Shown piece by piece: positions 16,549 through 26,192 of a stretch of 64,000 nucleotides of DNA. This DNA is from Flavipsychrobacter stenotrophus (GTDB lineage Bacteria > Bacteroidota > Bacteroidia > Chitinophagales > Chitinophagaceae). The DNA lies in the NCBI RefSeq assembly GCF_002954265.1, contig NZ_PPSL01000005.1:248001-312000 (forward strand), in the 5' to 3' direction. A model generated the notes under the pieces. It searched no databases and was not told the DNA's origin. It was given only the letters and a program-made list of their open reading frames with translations. Each line of letters opens with the position of its first letter. The stretch's first letter is position 1. A program made the position numbers and the translations under genes.

Positions 16549-17154
16549 TTATTGTGCAGATAAAGCCAGCGTCATCTCTTTGCAGATACCAAATGTTTTG
16601 CGGTGGTAAGGAGAAAGACCATGAGTACGGATGCTTTCGCGATGAGCAGCAGTGCCATAGCCTTTATTATCGTTCCAACCGTAATGAGGGTGTTGCTCAT
16701 GTAACTGCTGCATGTATTCGTCTCTGTTCGTTTTGGCCAGAATGCTTGCAGCGGCTATTGCCGCATATTTTGCATCACCACCAACTACACATTCATGAAC
16801 GATACCGAAATAAGGCGTGAACATATGGCCATCTATGAGTAAAAGTTCGGGGCGGCAGTTAAGTTGATCTATGGCCAGGTGCATAGCCTTGAATGATGCT
16901 TTGAGGATATTGATGCGGTCGATCTCCTGGTGATCGAGCATAGCAACAGCCCAGGCAATTGCTTCTTTTTCTATAATGGGACGTAAGGTATTCCTGTCTG
17001 CTTCAGACACCTGTTTGCTATCATTAAGAAGCGGATGGTAAAATTTCTTTGGCAAGATAACCGCAGCGGCAAAAACAGGGCCTGCAAGGCATCCCCTGCC
17101 TGCTTCATCGCATCCCGCTTCTACCAGCTTTTTACTAAAATATTTTTCCAGCAT
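16549..17154 (-). CDS. rnhB: ribonuclease HII
   Basis: About 201 residues. RNase HII cuts RNA in RNA-DNA hybrids and starts removal of misincorporated ribonucleotides. The catalytic motif [17 protein letters not shown] is near residue 16, with further acidic residues in LLIDGH and [20 protein letters not shown] and [15 protein letters not shown] are also typical. The ATG at 17154 is chosen over a TTG three codons upstream. It is convergent with the DUF1573 cluster and separated from it by that terminator. Confidence 0.95.
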   Translation of the reverse strand: MLEKYFSKKLVEAGCDEAGRGCLAGPVFAAAVILPKKFYHPLLNDSKQVSEADRNTLRPIIEKEAIAWAVAMLDHQEIDRINILKASFKAMHLAIDQLNCRPELLLIDGHMFTPYFGIVHECVVGGDAKYAAIAAASILAKTNRDEYMQQLHEQHPHYGWNDNKGYGTAAHRESIRTHGLSPYHRKTFGICKEMTLALSAQ

Positions 17155-17354
17155 CGGTAGCAAATTTAAAGCAATTATATGAGGCGGAATTGTCCCGATC
17201 AGGATTTATGGAATAACGAAAACCTCATACATGATGTTCTGTGCCTATAAGAGAACCGGAGCGAAGGCTGTGGTCCGGAGACATAACGGCGGCAGGCGCT
17301 AGTGGCAGCATCCCGTTTATTTTATCGGTTTACGGTGATGTGGCACGGAATTTC

Positions 17355-17362
17355 TAAATTTG
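17355..17362 (+). promoter_or_regulatory. -7 promoter box for the AI-2E family gene
   Basis: TAAATTTG, an exact TAnnTTTG match, 16 bp before the ATG, so the leader would be very short. Confidence 0.45.
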
Positions 17363-17378
17363 ACAGATAACTAGTTAT

Positions 17379-18497
17379 ATGGGTACCCTGAAAATGCCGT
17401 TTTATGCAAGGCTTGCATTTATATTGATCTCTTTTGTACTTATTATTCTATTGCTTGAGCAAGGCAGCGGCATTTTTATACCATTGGTATTTGCCTTGCT
17501 CATATCTATACTGCTCTACCCGCTCAACAGATTTCTGGAGCAGAAATGGAGAATGGGGCGAGGGATGGCTGCGATGCTTAGTCTGTTGCTATTTGTAACC
17601 ATACTTACCACTTTTATCTACTTCCTATCCATACAGCTAGCCAGCTTCGCCGATAATTTCCCGGTAATGAAAACGAGGTTCCAGGCAATATTTAACGACC
17701 TGCACCATTGGCTATCTTTTAAGATGCACATCAACAGGGCAACTCAGAACGACTACATCAATAAATCGGCAGCGAGCATATTGGAGAACGCGGCACACTC
17801 TGTGAGCAACGTCTTTCTTTCCATCAGCAGCATTTTGCTGCTGGCTGTGTTTGTGTTCATCTTTACTTTCTTCATGCTTTTCCATCGCAGGCTATTGATG
17901 AACTTTGCAATTAAACTATTCAGTGATGAGCATAAGAGCAAGGTAACTGAAGTAATATTTGAAACGAAGACCATGATCAATAGCTATGTAGCAGGGCTAC
18001 TCCTGGAGATGGTGATCATGAGTGTAGCTAATTCGGCTCTATTACTGATAATGGGTGTAGAATATGCGGTATTGCTTGGCGTAATGGCTGCAGTATTGAA
18101 CATTATTCCATACATTGGTATTTATTCGGCAACTGCATTTATAACATTGGTCACCTTTGCAAACAGCGGCCTGAACCTGGCCCTGGAAGCCGGTGTGGGC
18201 ATGCTGGTGCTGCACATCATAGATTCGAATGTGCTGATGCCCCGTATAGTGGGTGCAAGGGTAAAAATGAATCCGTTTGTAACTATACTGGCCGTAATAA
18301 TAGGAGAGTATGTATGGGGTATACCCGGCATGTTCCTTTTTATTCCCATAGTGGGCATGATAAAATTGATCTGCGAACGCGTAGAGGGACTTGAAGCATG
18401 GGCAATATTGATAGGTGTAGACGAAGGCGTAAAACGACCAAAAAAGAAAGTAAAATTACCGGAACCTGAGGAAGTGCAGAAAGCTATTGAAGAATAA
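17379..18497 (+). CDS. AI-2E/PerM family membrane transporter
   Basis: A 372-residue polytopic protein of the AI-2E exporter/PerM family. There are hydrophobic segments at about 8-45 and 62-87, a soluble region (about 90-145), and a C-terminal bundle with SYVAGLLLEMVIMSVANSA, VLLGVMAAVLNIIPYIG and IPGMFLFIPIVGMIK, the family signatures. Substrates in this family are mostly unknown. A charged tail (KRPKKKVKLPEPEEVQ) is cytoplasmic. A second, frameshifted paralogue is at 51562-52756, and the two C-terminal regions align well. Confidence 0.88.
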   Translation: MGTLKMPFYARLAFILISFVLIILLLEQGSGIFIPLVFALLISILLYPLNRFLEQKWRMGRGMAAMLSLLLFVTILTTFIYFLSIQLASFADNFPVMKTRFQAIFNDLHHWLSFKMHINRATQNDYINKSAASILENAAHSVSNVFLSISSILLLAVFVFIFTFFMLFHRRLLMNFAIKLFSDEHKSKVTEVIFETKTMINSYVAGLLLEMVIMSVANSALLLIMGVEYAVLLGVMAAVLNIIPYIGIYSATAFITLVTFANSGLNLALEAGVGMLVLHIIDSNVLMPRIVGARVKMNPFVTILAVIIGEYVWGIPGMFLFIPIVGMIKLICERVEGLEAWAILIGVDEGVKRPKKKVKLPEPEEVQKAIEE

Positions 18498-18550
18498 ATG
18501 CTCAATGGAGTTGATGTGAAAATAAATAACACGCCTACTCTTCTATATAA

Positions 18551-19513
18551 TCAATCTTCCTTTTCCTTCTCATCAAACAGGTCGTCGTTGATGAGTTGCA
18601 TAAGTTGCTGTATGTCCTGTGCCTTATCATCTTCCTTTTTATACCGGTAGCAAAGACATAGCTCTTCAAGCATTTTCCAGATGATCTTTTTGTTCATGAT
18701 CGGATTCATGTACAATTCCCTGTCTGTTGCATTGATCTTGCGCAGATAGGTATCTACATCGCCCTGTGAATATATTGCACCACCAATAGGATCTACGAAA
18801 AACTGCACCTTGTGGTGCGGGAATACGTCATCATCATCGGCCGCGAAAAGATCGGGGTGCATGTATATATAGGCAAAGATGAATTGACGCGGAATATCAA
18901 CAGCAAAAATGGGAATATCAAGGATCTCGCATAATGCCAGATACAAGATACCGATAGTGTAACTATTGCCCTGGCGGCTTTCAATTACTTTATTTATGAA
19001 GAAATGGTTCGGGTCGCGCTCAGACAGCTCATGACCCTGCAGCTTATAAAAGCTGTAAAGGATACTGTTGAATACATTCACCTGTTCCAACGGCGCCAGA
19101 TAGTTGTTGAGCTCCAGCCATACGTTCTTCCGTATCTTATCGAACTGGGCAAGAATAGCGGCCACGTTAAGCTGCGGATATTGATAACGTGCCACAAGAA
19201 TGGCCCCTCTCAACAACTCTGGTTGCTCAGCCCTACTCCACTCAGAGAAATCCTGCTGCAGATCCTGAAATTGCACTTCATGGATAAGCTGTTCGATACG
19301 CTGCTGGATCGTTTCATCCACGGTTACTTCCCAAAGCTGCTCCAGTGATGGAATGATCTCGGGACCGTAGTTCATGAGTTTAGACACAACAGTAGCATAT
19401 ACCTCGTTATCGGGGTCATCAATAAGTGCTAACAGCGCTTTTACTTCTTTGTTTACTTGTATTGCCACGTAGTCTTTTTCCCTCTGTGTTTTGTTAGTGT
19501 TATGTTGTAGCAT
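18551..19513 (-). CDS. SirB1-like transglutaminase-fold family protein
   Basis: About 320 residues. The N-terminal ~100 residues are helical and HEAT-like (VKALLALIDDPDNEVYATVVSKL). A SirB1/Transglut_core2 domain follows (LNNYLAPLEQVNVFNSILY, ESRQGNSYTIGILYLALCEIL, DIPRQFIFAYI, FFVDPIGGAIYSQGDVDTYL). An acidic/lysine tail ends the protein. Members have a cysteine-protease-like fold, but the activity is undefined. The ATG at 19513 is chosen over an upstream TTG. A 9-bp hairpin lies directly before the start codon. Confidence 0.82.
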   Translation of the reverse strand: MLQHNTNKTQREKDYVAIQVNKEVKALLALIDDPDNEVYATVVSKLMNYGPEIIPSLEQLWEVTVDETIQQRIEQLIHEVQFQDLQQDFSEWSRAEQPELLRGAILVARYQYPQLNVAAILAQFDKIRKNVWLELNNYLAPLEQVNVFNSILYSFYKLQGHELSERDPNHFFINKVIESRQGNSYTIGILYLALCEILDIPIFAVDIPRQFIFAYIYMHPDLFAADDDDVFPHHKVQFFVDPIGGAIYSQGDVDTYLRKINATDRELYMNPIMNKKIIWKMLEELCLCYRYKKEDDKAQDIQQLMQLINDDLFDEKEKED

Positions 19514-19516
19514 GTG

Positions 19517-19538
19517 GAGACGCAAAATCTTGCGTCTC
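19517..19538. repeat. perfect 9-bp hairpin GAGACGCAA-aatc-TTGCGTCTC
   Basis: The inverted repeat ends 3 bp before the ATG of the SirB1-like gene. It belongs to the GAGACGCAAAATCTTGCGTCTC-type short palindromes that recur between genes in several Bacteroidota. If transcribed it would fold over the ribosome-binding region. Confidence 0.7.
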
Positions 19539-19622
19539 TACGAACTAATGTGTTTCCGTTGCCCCTCGCCTACCTACTATTGCAATAGTCTGCAAATGTT
19601 ATAAAAAGAATTTCATTTACAG

Positions 19623-19656
19623 AAAATCCCTTTTGCACATGGTGTGCAAAAGGGAT
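19623..19656 (-). terminator. terminator of topA
   Basis: A perfect 14-bp stem ATCCCTTTTGCACA / TGTGCAAAAGGGAT with a 3-base loop; on the minus strand TTTTC follows. Confidence 0.85.
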
Positions 19657-19689
19657 CAGTTGATTGTATAGTTATTTTACAAGTGCCGT

Positions 19690-22050
19690 TTACTTAGCTT
19701 TCTTACGGGCAGCTACTTTTTTGGGAGGGTTGGCCTTTACATCTTCTATAATTGCCTTTACCTCTTCAATTGTAAAAGTAGCAGCCTGCTCTGCACGTTC
19801 CTTTGGTATCTTGAAATTGCGTAGCCCCTGCTTGATGTATGGACCATATGGGCCTTTCAGTATGCGGATCTTTTCTTTTTCAAAAACCTTTATCTCGCTT
19901 TCGGCCTTGGCTTTACGTTTCTCTTCGATCAATGGAACAACTTCCCTTGAATCGACAGTGTAAGGATCCATTTCCTTTTTCAAAGAATAGAACTGGCCTG
20001 CATGCTGCGCATATGGACCAAAACGGCCAATATTTACAGTTATATCATCGTTCTCAAACTGCCCGAGGTTACGCGGAAGTCTGAATAACTCCATTGCTTC
20101 CTCCAGGGTAATGGTCTCAATGCTCTGATTAGTCCTTAATTTGGCAAATTTTGGCTTTTCTTCCGTTTCAGGAGCGCCAGCAGGCGCCGAGATGCCGATC
20201 TGCACCATTGGGCCAAAACGGCCCAGTCTTGCAAATACAGGTTTTCCACTCTGCGGGTCTACACCCAATTCACGCTCACCCTTCGCACGACCTGCAGTTT
20301 CTATAGTATGCTCCACGTTTTCATGGAACGGATGATAGAATTCATCGATCATCGTATTCCACTTCTGCTTGCCCTGAGCGATACCATCAAATTCAGCTTC
20401 GATCTTAGCCGTGAAATCGTAATCCATTACGCGCTCAAAATGCTCCTTGAGGAAATCACAAACGACCATTCCGAGGTCTGTAGGGAAGAGCTTACTTTTT
20501 TCAGCACCTACATTCTCATTATCTGTCTTCTCAGTTATCGTGTCGCTTTGCAACATCAATATCTGGTAATTGCGCTTTGTACCATCCTTATCTCTCTTCT
20601 CTACATAGCCCCTGTTTTGTATAGTGCTGATAGTAGGTGCATAAGTAGACGGGCGACCGATACCCAGCTCTTCCAACTTCTTTACCAGAGAAGCTTCCGT
20701 ATATCTTGGCAACGGACGAGTGAACCGCTCAGTAGCTACCAGACGCTGCATATCCAACACCTGACCAGCCTGCAATGGTGGCAATAATCCTTCTGTTTCT
20801 TCCTCACCATCTTCTTCATCCTTGCTTTCTGTATACACTTTAAGGAAGCCATCGAAACGGATAACCTCACCTGTAGCGGTCAAGGGATCGGCATGCGTAG
20901 AGATACCTATCTTGGCAATGGTGCGCTCCAACACAGCGTCAGCCATCTGGCTGGCCATGGTGCGCTTCCAGATCAATTCATATAACCTGTGTGTATCAGC
21001 ATCTCCCACGGTGGTAGTCATCATGTCTGTAGGACGGATGGCTTCGTGCGCTTCCTGTGCTGATTCATTTTTATTCTTGAACACACGCTGCTGAAAATAC
21101 TTTTCTCCGTACTGAGCATTGATAGCCAGGCGAGCTGCATCTATTGCGGTTTCTGATAAATTTACCGAATCAGTACGCATATAGGTGATATGTCCATTTT
21201 CATATAGCTTCTGTGCGAGCAACATGGTCTTGGATACCGAATAACCCAGCTTGCGACTGGCTTCCTGCTGCAATGTGGATGTGGTAAACGGAGCTGAAGG
21301 TGACTTCTTACCCGGCTTTACCTGAACATCCTTAACAGTATAAGTAGCACCCTTACATTTTTCGAGATATGCACGGGCATCGCCCGCTACCTTTAATTTA
21401 TCAGGGCCGTCGGCTTTAAAATTTACCTTCTTATTATTAATATCCGGCGCATTGAAAACAGCCTCAACTTTAAAGCTGCTCTGCGTCTGGAATTTAGTTA
21501 TTTCTCTTTCACGCTCAACAATGATACGCACAGCCACCGACTGTACCCTACCCGCTGACAAATTATTACGCATACTCATCTTGCGCCACAGTACCGGAGA
21601 CAATTCGAACCCCACGATACGATCCAGTATACGGCGCGCCTGCTGAGCATTGACCAGGTCCATATTAACGGTACGCGGATTGCCTACAGCTTTAAGGATA
21701 GCCGGCTTAGTAATTTCATGAAAAACAATACGCTTGGTTGTAGCGGGATCAAGGTTCAATACTTCGCACAAATGCCATGAAATGGCTTCACCCTCACGGT
21801 CCTCATCCGTTGCCAGCCAAACCTCGCCGGATTTCTTTGCTAATGACTTCAGTTCTTTTACAACCTTCTCTTTATCCTCAGAAACAATGTAGGTGGGTTT
21901 ATATCCGTTCTTAATATCAATACCCATGTTATCCTTCCCCAGATCGCGGATGTGCCCATAGCACGACTTCACTTCAAAGTCGCTACCCAAAATCTTCTCT
22001 ATCGTCTTTGCCTTAGCAGGAGACTCAACTATCAAAAGGTTTTTTGCCAT
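19690..22050 (-). CDS. topA: DNA topoisomerase I
   Basis: About 786 residues from the ATG at 22050 (MAKNLLIVESPAKAKTIEK); the upstream extension in the same frame lacks any conserved sequence. The N-terminal Toprim domain has VESPAKAKTI and ATDEDREGEAISWH. The catalytic tyrosine is near residue 290 in ITYMRTDSVNLS. SAGRVQSVAVR and LEELGIGRPSTYAPTI are also present. The C-terminal part has three Topo_C-type repeats (RLGRFGPMVQIG, IGRFGPYAQH, LKGPYGPYIKQG) instead of cysteine zinc fingers, and a basic tail (PPKKVAARKKAK). It relaxes negative supercoils and is essential in most bacteria. Confidence 0.97.
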   Translation of the reverse strand: MAKNLLIVESPAKAKTIEKILGSDFEVKSCYGHIRDLGKDNMGIDIKNGYKPTYIVSEDKEKVVKELKSLAKKSGEVWLATDEDREGEAISWHLCEVLNLDPATTKRIVFHEITKPAILKAVGNPRTVNMDLVNAQQARRILDRIVGFELSPVLWRKMSMRNNLSAGRVQSVAVRIIVEREREITKFQTQSSFKVEAVFNAPDINNKKVNFKADGPDKLKVAGDARAYLEKCKGATYTVKDVQVKPGKKSPSAPFTTSTLQQEASRKLGYSVSKTMLLAQKLYENGHITYMRTDSVNLSETAIDAARLAINAQYGEKYFQQRVFKNKNESAQEAHEAIRPTDMMTTTVGDADTHRLYELIWKRTMASQMADAVLERTIAKIGISTHADPLTATGEVIRFDGFLKVYTESKDEEDGEEETEGLLPPLQAGQVLDMQRLVATERFTRPLPRYTEASLVKKLEELGIGRPSTYAPTISTIQNRGYVEKRDKDGTKRNYQILMLQSDTITEKTDNENVGAEKSKLFPTDLGMVVCDFLKEHFERVMDYDFTAKIEAEFDGIAQGKQKWNTMIDEFYHPFHENVEHTIETAGRAKGERELGVDPQSGKPVFARLGRFGPMVQIGISAPAGAPETEEKPKFAKLRTNQSIETITLEEAMELFRLPRNLGQFENDDITVNIGRFGPYAQHAGQFYSLKKEMDPYTVDSREVVPLIEEKRKAKAESEIKVFEKEKIRILKGPYGPYIKQGLRNFKIPKERAEQAATFTIEEVKAIIEDVKANPPKKVAARKKAK

Positions 22051-22122
22051 TATTAATATATCATTTTGCAGCTCCTGAACAGGGACATGCTTTTGCAATA
22101 ATAGAATATTGTTTCCAAAAAG

Positions 22123-22149
22123 AAAAAAGGGCAACGAAAATCGTTGCCC
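22123..22149 (-). terminator. terminator of the T9SS protein gene at 22175
   Basis: A 9-bp stem GGGCAACGA / TCGTTGCCC with AAA loop; on the minus strand a T6 run follows. It separates this gene from topA. Confidence 0.88.
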
Positions 22150-22174
22150 TTTTCAGTAAAAAATTCAGCAAATA

Positions 22175-23608
22175 TTAGTGAGCAATAGCAACACGACCTG
22201 TTGTGCGCTCGCCATTAGCGATAACAGTGTAGAAATATACACCGGCAGCAAGGTTAGAAGTGTTGAAAGTAGCAGCACCGTTAGTTGTGTTAGCAACGTT
22301 CTGTGTAGCAACTACCTGACCAACTGTGTTAGTTAGCTCAACTGTAACTGCAGAAGGAGTAGACAGTGTGAAACCGATCTTAACTTCTGTAGAAGCAGGG
22401 TTAGGCATTGCAGTAGTATTGCTTACAGTCTTAGCAACTTCAGTTACGTTAACCATCTTAGTGCAACTAGCGCAAACTACGTGGAAAGCAGTAACATTAT
22501 GCTGCAATACTGACGCGTTAGAACCTGAAGTCCAAGCATACATTGGAACGTAAACATCACCCCAACCGTTTTCGTAGTTAGGCAAAGTCTTGAACTGGCC
22601 TGAGTTAAGATCAGTAGAATCGTATGGAGCAAACAATGTATTACCTGCAGTGTTTTCTACGAAATCGTAAAGAGGACGATAGTGGTTGTATTCTCCGTTC
22701 AAGGTATCACCTGGAACGAAAGAAGCATCACCGCTCTTGAAAGAGATAGAATAACCTACCTGGTTCATAGAGTTTACGTTAAATGCTGCAGGCAATTTGA
22801 AAGTTACAGCGAAAAGACCATTGGTAGTAGTATCACCCCACTTGAAGTCAGCTGTAGAAGACGGAGAGCCTATAGTTTTCTTGAAAGTATATGCAGTTGT
22901 ACCAGCAGCAGTGTTCTTTACACTATCATACTGAACCATACCGAAAGAAAGTCTTGCACTTGAAGACAAGCCATAGCCAGTTAACAAACTAGCAGCACCA
23001 GCACCGCTAAACCAACCGAAATCGATATCATCGCTTGCAGTAGCTACAGAACCCTGTGTGTAAGTGATAGTCAATGTATCAACAACAGCGGTCTTAGCTG
23101 GATTGAATTGGTACAAACCGAACAACATCATTGAATCGATCTGGAATGCTTCAGTAGTCAACTGCATCTCACCAGTGAAAAACTGAACGTCGTTAAAACC
23201 TTTAGCCTGAGGCATAAATAAACTACCAACAGATACCATGGTGTTGTATGCCAAACCTGAAGTGTAGTTCAGCTGACCCAATGTATCGTTCCAGATAGTT
23301 ACAGCAGTAAGACCTGTTGTGTTACCACTAAGATCCAGTGCAGTCTGTGCATCAAGAAGGTCTGCATAATTGTACCAACGCTGAGTGCTTACAGTTGTTG
23401 TTTTGTTAGCAGTACCTGCAGCCGCGCCTGCTGCGCTGTGCTGTGCAGCTATTGCCTTTACACCAGTTTTGTATTTACCATCTAAAACGCCATGAGCAAC
23501 TTTCTCATTCATTTTAGCTGACTGGAACATAATACTACTGCGATTTTCCTGTGCGGTTGCAGCAAGGCCGATAGAGCCGATGGTTAAGAGTAAAAATACT
23601 TTTTTCAT
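22175..23608 (-). CDS. T9SS type A sorting-domain secreted protein
   Basis: About 477 residues from the ATG at 23608 (MKKVFLLLTIGSIGLAATAQ, signal peptide). The body is Ser/Thr/Ala/Gly-rich and beta-like, without a recognised catalytic motif. The last ~75 residues are a T9SS sorting domain (AMPNPASTEVKIGFTL, LTNTVGQVVATQNVANTT, LAAGVYFYTVIANGERTTGR), very similar to that of the next gene upstream. The protein should pass through Sec then T9SS to the surface or medium. It has its own -7 box and terminator. Role unknown; possibly adhesive or structural. Confidence 0.82.
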   Translation of the reverse strand: MKKVFLLLTIGSIGLAATAQENRSSIMFQSAKMNEKVAHGVLDGKYKTGVKAIAAQHSAAGAAAGTANKTTTVSTQRWYNYADLLDAQTALDLSGNTTGLTAVTIWNDTLGQLNYTSGLAYNTMVSVGSLFMPQAKGFNDVQFFTGEMQLTTEAFQIDSMMLFGLYQFNPAKTAVVDTLTITYTQGSVATASDDIDFGWFSGAGAASLLTGYGLSSSARLSFGMVQYDSVKNTAAGTTAYTFKKTIGSPSSTADFKWGDTTTNGLFAVTFKLPAAFNVNSMNQVGYSISFKSGDASFVPGDTLNGEYNHYRPLYDFVENTAGNTLFAPYDSTDLNSGQFKTLPNYENGWGDVYVPMYAWTSGSNASVLQHNVTAFHVVCASCTKMVNVTEVAKTVSNTTAMPNPASTEVKIGFTLSTPSAVTVELTNTVGQVVATQNVANTTNGAATFNTSNLAAGVYFYTVIANGERTTGRVAIAH

Positions 23609-23641
23609 TTGTTTCTTTTTTAAAAGGAGATAATAAATGTA

Positions 23642-23649
23642 CAAATGTA
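23642..23649 (-). promoter_or_regulatory. -7 promoter box for the T9SS gene at 22175
   Basis: Minus-strand TACATTTG fits TAnnTTTG; the start would be about 27 nt before the ATG at 23608. No TTTG at normal -33 spacing. Confidence 0.45.
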
Positions 23650-23733
23650 CGGATGTAAAGATAAGGAGATTTTTATAAAAACAAATTTAGTTTGGTGCAA
23701 TTGGGGTAGAAAACGTTAAAAAATCGTGACCAC

Positions 23734-23750
23734 AATGATAAGTTATCATT
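23734..23750. promoter_or_regulatory. 17-bp perfect palindrome, possible operator
   Basis: AATGATAA-G-TTATCATT, 8-bp arms around one base, about 85 bp upstream of the -7 box of the T9SS gene. It resembles a dimeric regulator site; no regulator is known. Confidence 0.35.
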
Positions 23751-24065
23751 AAATGAATCTCAACGGTTTGCAAATCAGACAAATGTGTAGGGAAAGCAAT
23801 TCAATTCTATTGAAATATAGATCAATGGTGGCAATACAAGGGTGCAGGCTAAGATAATTTGTTTTTCAGCACGTAGCAGTAATCTAAAGATATATACCTA
23901 GTTACACGTATTCTCAATAATTTATTATGGATATATATATACAAATAATCCGCAAAAAACATTTACTCTATTGCTCTTATAGACTATAACTTACCAAAGT
24001 TTTAACAGAGGTGCTTCACTTTAATAAAGTCTTCTGAGCAAGTTTCATTCCCTAAAGCTAAAAAA

Positions 24066-24088
24066 GGCGGCTCCTCTATGGAACCGCC
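24066..24088 (-). terminator. terminator of the T9SS gene at 24146
   Basis: GGCGGCTCC / GGAACCGCC stem with one mismatch, flanked by A5 on the left and T6 on the right, so it can act on both strands. Confidence 0.8.
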
Positions 24089-24145
24089 TTTTTTATTTGC
24101 TTACAGGAAACGAAGTTAATTAGCCTGAAAACGATACTAATAGAA

Positions 24146-26080
24146 TTAATGAGCTACAACGATGCGACCGGTAGCACGACCACCATCTGCATTAACGCTG
24201 TAGAAGTAAACACCCGCAGGTAAATTTGCTGTACTGAAAGTAGTAGAACCACTTGTAGTAGCCGCTACATTCTGAGTAGCAACAACCTGTCCTACAGTGT
24301 TAGTAATGCTAACAACTGCAGCAGCAGGAACCGCCTGAGTGAATGACACTGTAAAATCTGAAGTAGCCGGATTAGGCGTTGCCTTTGTAAGAATAGCAAC
24401 CTTGTTGATATCGTTGACACCAACTGTGCCTATGTTACTAAAGTACATACGCACCATTGGTACGCTAGTTAAACCAGTAGCTACGTTGGCTAAGCCGAAA
24501 GAAGCATTACCACCGTCATTCAGCGAAGAATCTGACTGTCCGAAATAGCTGGCGAAACCTGTAGCATTAGGAGATGCTGATGAAAGCACCAACAGATCGG
24601 TAGTAACACCATTGATCTGCGCAACTGCTGCATAAGTAGTACCCGGCTGCAGAATGAACTGAGCTACACCACCTGATGCAACAGGATCGATAGCGAAGTA
24701 AGCCCAAACAGTAGAAGTAGTTGAAGAAATATCAGAAGCAAGAATTGGCTTACTCACCGACGTTGCTACAAAATTCCAGTTGGTACCAGCCTGCTGTACA
24801 GAGTACAACTGAACAGATACTGAAGCTGACCCGGTAGTAGGCACACTAGTTGATGCAAACGCTACACCAAAGCCTGAAACTGTATCGCCAACAGCAGTGG
24901 AAGGCACATCGAAACGCGCACCCTGCAGATATGACTGAGCAGGACTAACCCTGTGCAGGTAATAACTACCACTAACTTTACCAGAATTTACCATCCATGT
25001 GGTATCAGAGACAGTGAAGAAAGAGCTATCCACATTATTGGTAAGGTCTGCATCGCCGGTAATATTGGCACCCATTGGTACAGAATAGTTACCCATAGCA
25101 GTTGGCTTGAAGCCAGGGAACTGAACTATAGAATCTTCAGCACCAACAGCAAGACCCGCATAAGGCATTGTCTGCGTGTAAACAGCAGTAGCACTATTGT
25201 AGATCTGTGCACCAACAATCGGGCTTTCAACATTAGCACCCTGATTAGACAACAATATAACAGGGTAGATAGAATCTACGAACTGCAACGGAGTTGTGAA
25301 CATTGAAGAATTATAGGCTGTAGCCTGTGGGTTGTACAGGAATGAGGCATGTGCATCAACATCGTGAGGATCAACTTCAGACAGTGTCATATCATCAACA
25401 GACCAGGAATAAGAACCTGCAGGATAACCGTAATGTACAAAACGGATATACACTGTAGCTGAGCTTGCGGCCGCTGAAGTGATGTTAATATGTAATGTTT
25501 TAGGATTAACGGTGCTTACATTAGTAGCCAGGCTATTATTGAAGCTCACAGGGAATCTTGTGTAAGTAGTAAAAGTTGGGGAAGTACTCACCCAAATAAC
25601 GCAAGAGTCATTATACTTGCGATACAGTTCCTGGAAGTTAAGACGTACTGTAGTATGAGCAGCGCAATTGATAGCATCTGTCTGCATCCAGCCGGCAGGT
25701 GCACATGTACCACATGCCGCACCTAATGAATCAGAATCAAAAATCATCCATCCATTAGCCGCGGTAGTTGATGCCAGAGCCGCCAGATGAAAACTTGATG
25801 TTGATGCTACCGTGGTATGGTGCCATGTACCAGGACCTGAAATAACACCTGTAGTCCAACCTGATGGAAGACCTCCGTTAAAATCCTGAGTGTAGAATGC
25901 CGGTGCTGTAGTTTTCGCAGCCGCATGTCTTGCCGGCGTTGAAGTTACTATCGGACCAGAAAGATCAACCATCTTTTTTGTGATAGGCAATACCGGGCTA
26001 CCGGTATGACGTGCCACAAACTGCGCATTGGCCGCACCGCCTATTGCGCAAATTGATGCGAGGAGTAATAATTTCTTCAT
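24146..26080 (-). CDS. T9SS type A sorting-domain secreted protein, large
   Basis: 644 residues with a signal peptide (MKKLLLLASICAIGGAANAQ). Residues ~65-235 resemble a jelly-roll/MAM-like domain (FYTQDFNGGLPSGWTTG, TVRLNFQELYRKYNDSCVIWVS, YSWSVDDMTLSE). Next come a CARDB-like beta region (SNQGANVESPIVGAQIYN) and a long beta-rich part. The last ~75 residues are a T9SS sorting domain (ATPNPATSDFTVSFTQ, ITNTVGQVVATQNVAATT, LPAGVYFYSVNADGGRATGR). It is probably a surface or secreted binding protein. The sorting domain nearly repeats that of the 22175 gene, suggesting paralogy or conversion there. Confidence 0.85.
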   Translation of the reverse strand: MKKLLLLASICAIGGAANAQFVARHTGSPVLPITKKMVDLSGPIVTSTPARHAAAKTTAPAFYTQDFNGGLPSGWTTGVISGPGTWHHTTVASTSSFHLAALASTTAANGWMIFDSDSLGAACGTCAPAGWMQTDAINCAAHTTVRLNFQELYRKYNDSCVIWVSTSPTFTTYTRFPVSFNNSLATNVSTVNPKTLHINITSAAASSATVYIRFVHYGYPAGSYSWSVDDMTLSEVDPHDVDAHASFLYNPQATAYNSSMFTTPLQFVDSIYPVILLSNQGANVESPIVGAQIYNSATAVYTQTMPYAGLAVGAEDSIVQFPGFKPTAMGNYSVPMGANITGDADLTNNVDSSFFTVSDTTWMVNSGKVSGSYYLHRVSPAQSYLQGARFDVPSTAVGDTVSGFGVAFASTSVPTTGSASVSVQLYSVQQAGTNWNFVATSVSKPILASDISSTTSTVWAYFAIDPVASGGVAQFILQPGTTYAAVAQINGVTTDLLVLSSASPNATGFASYFGQSDSSLNDGGNASFGLANVATGLTSVPMVRMYFSNIGTVGVNDINKVAILTKATPNPATSDFTVSFTQAVPAAAVVSITNTVGQVVATQNVAATTSGSTTFSTANLPAGVYFYSVNADGGRATGRIVVAH

Positions 26081-26192
26081 TTTGTTTATTTTAGTATGCT
26101 GTAAAAATATAAAAACTAACTAATAATTAATGAACCGGCAATGTACAAGTCTGATCAACTGAGAAAATAAGACTTGAAAAACAAAGCTCAGT

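Larger units (their letters stand above)
23609..24065. other. long upstream region of the T9SS gene
   Basis: About 450 AT-rich bases between two T9SS genes. It holds the -7 box at 23642-23649 and a 17-bp palindrome at 23734-23750, but no coding frame. Confidence 0.5.
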
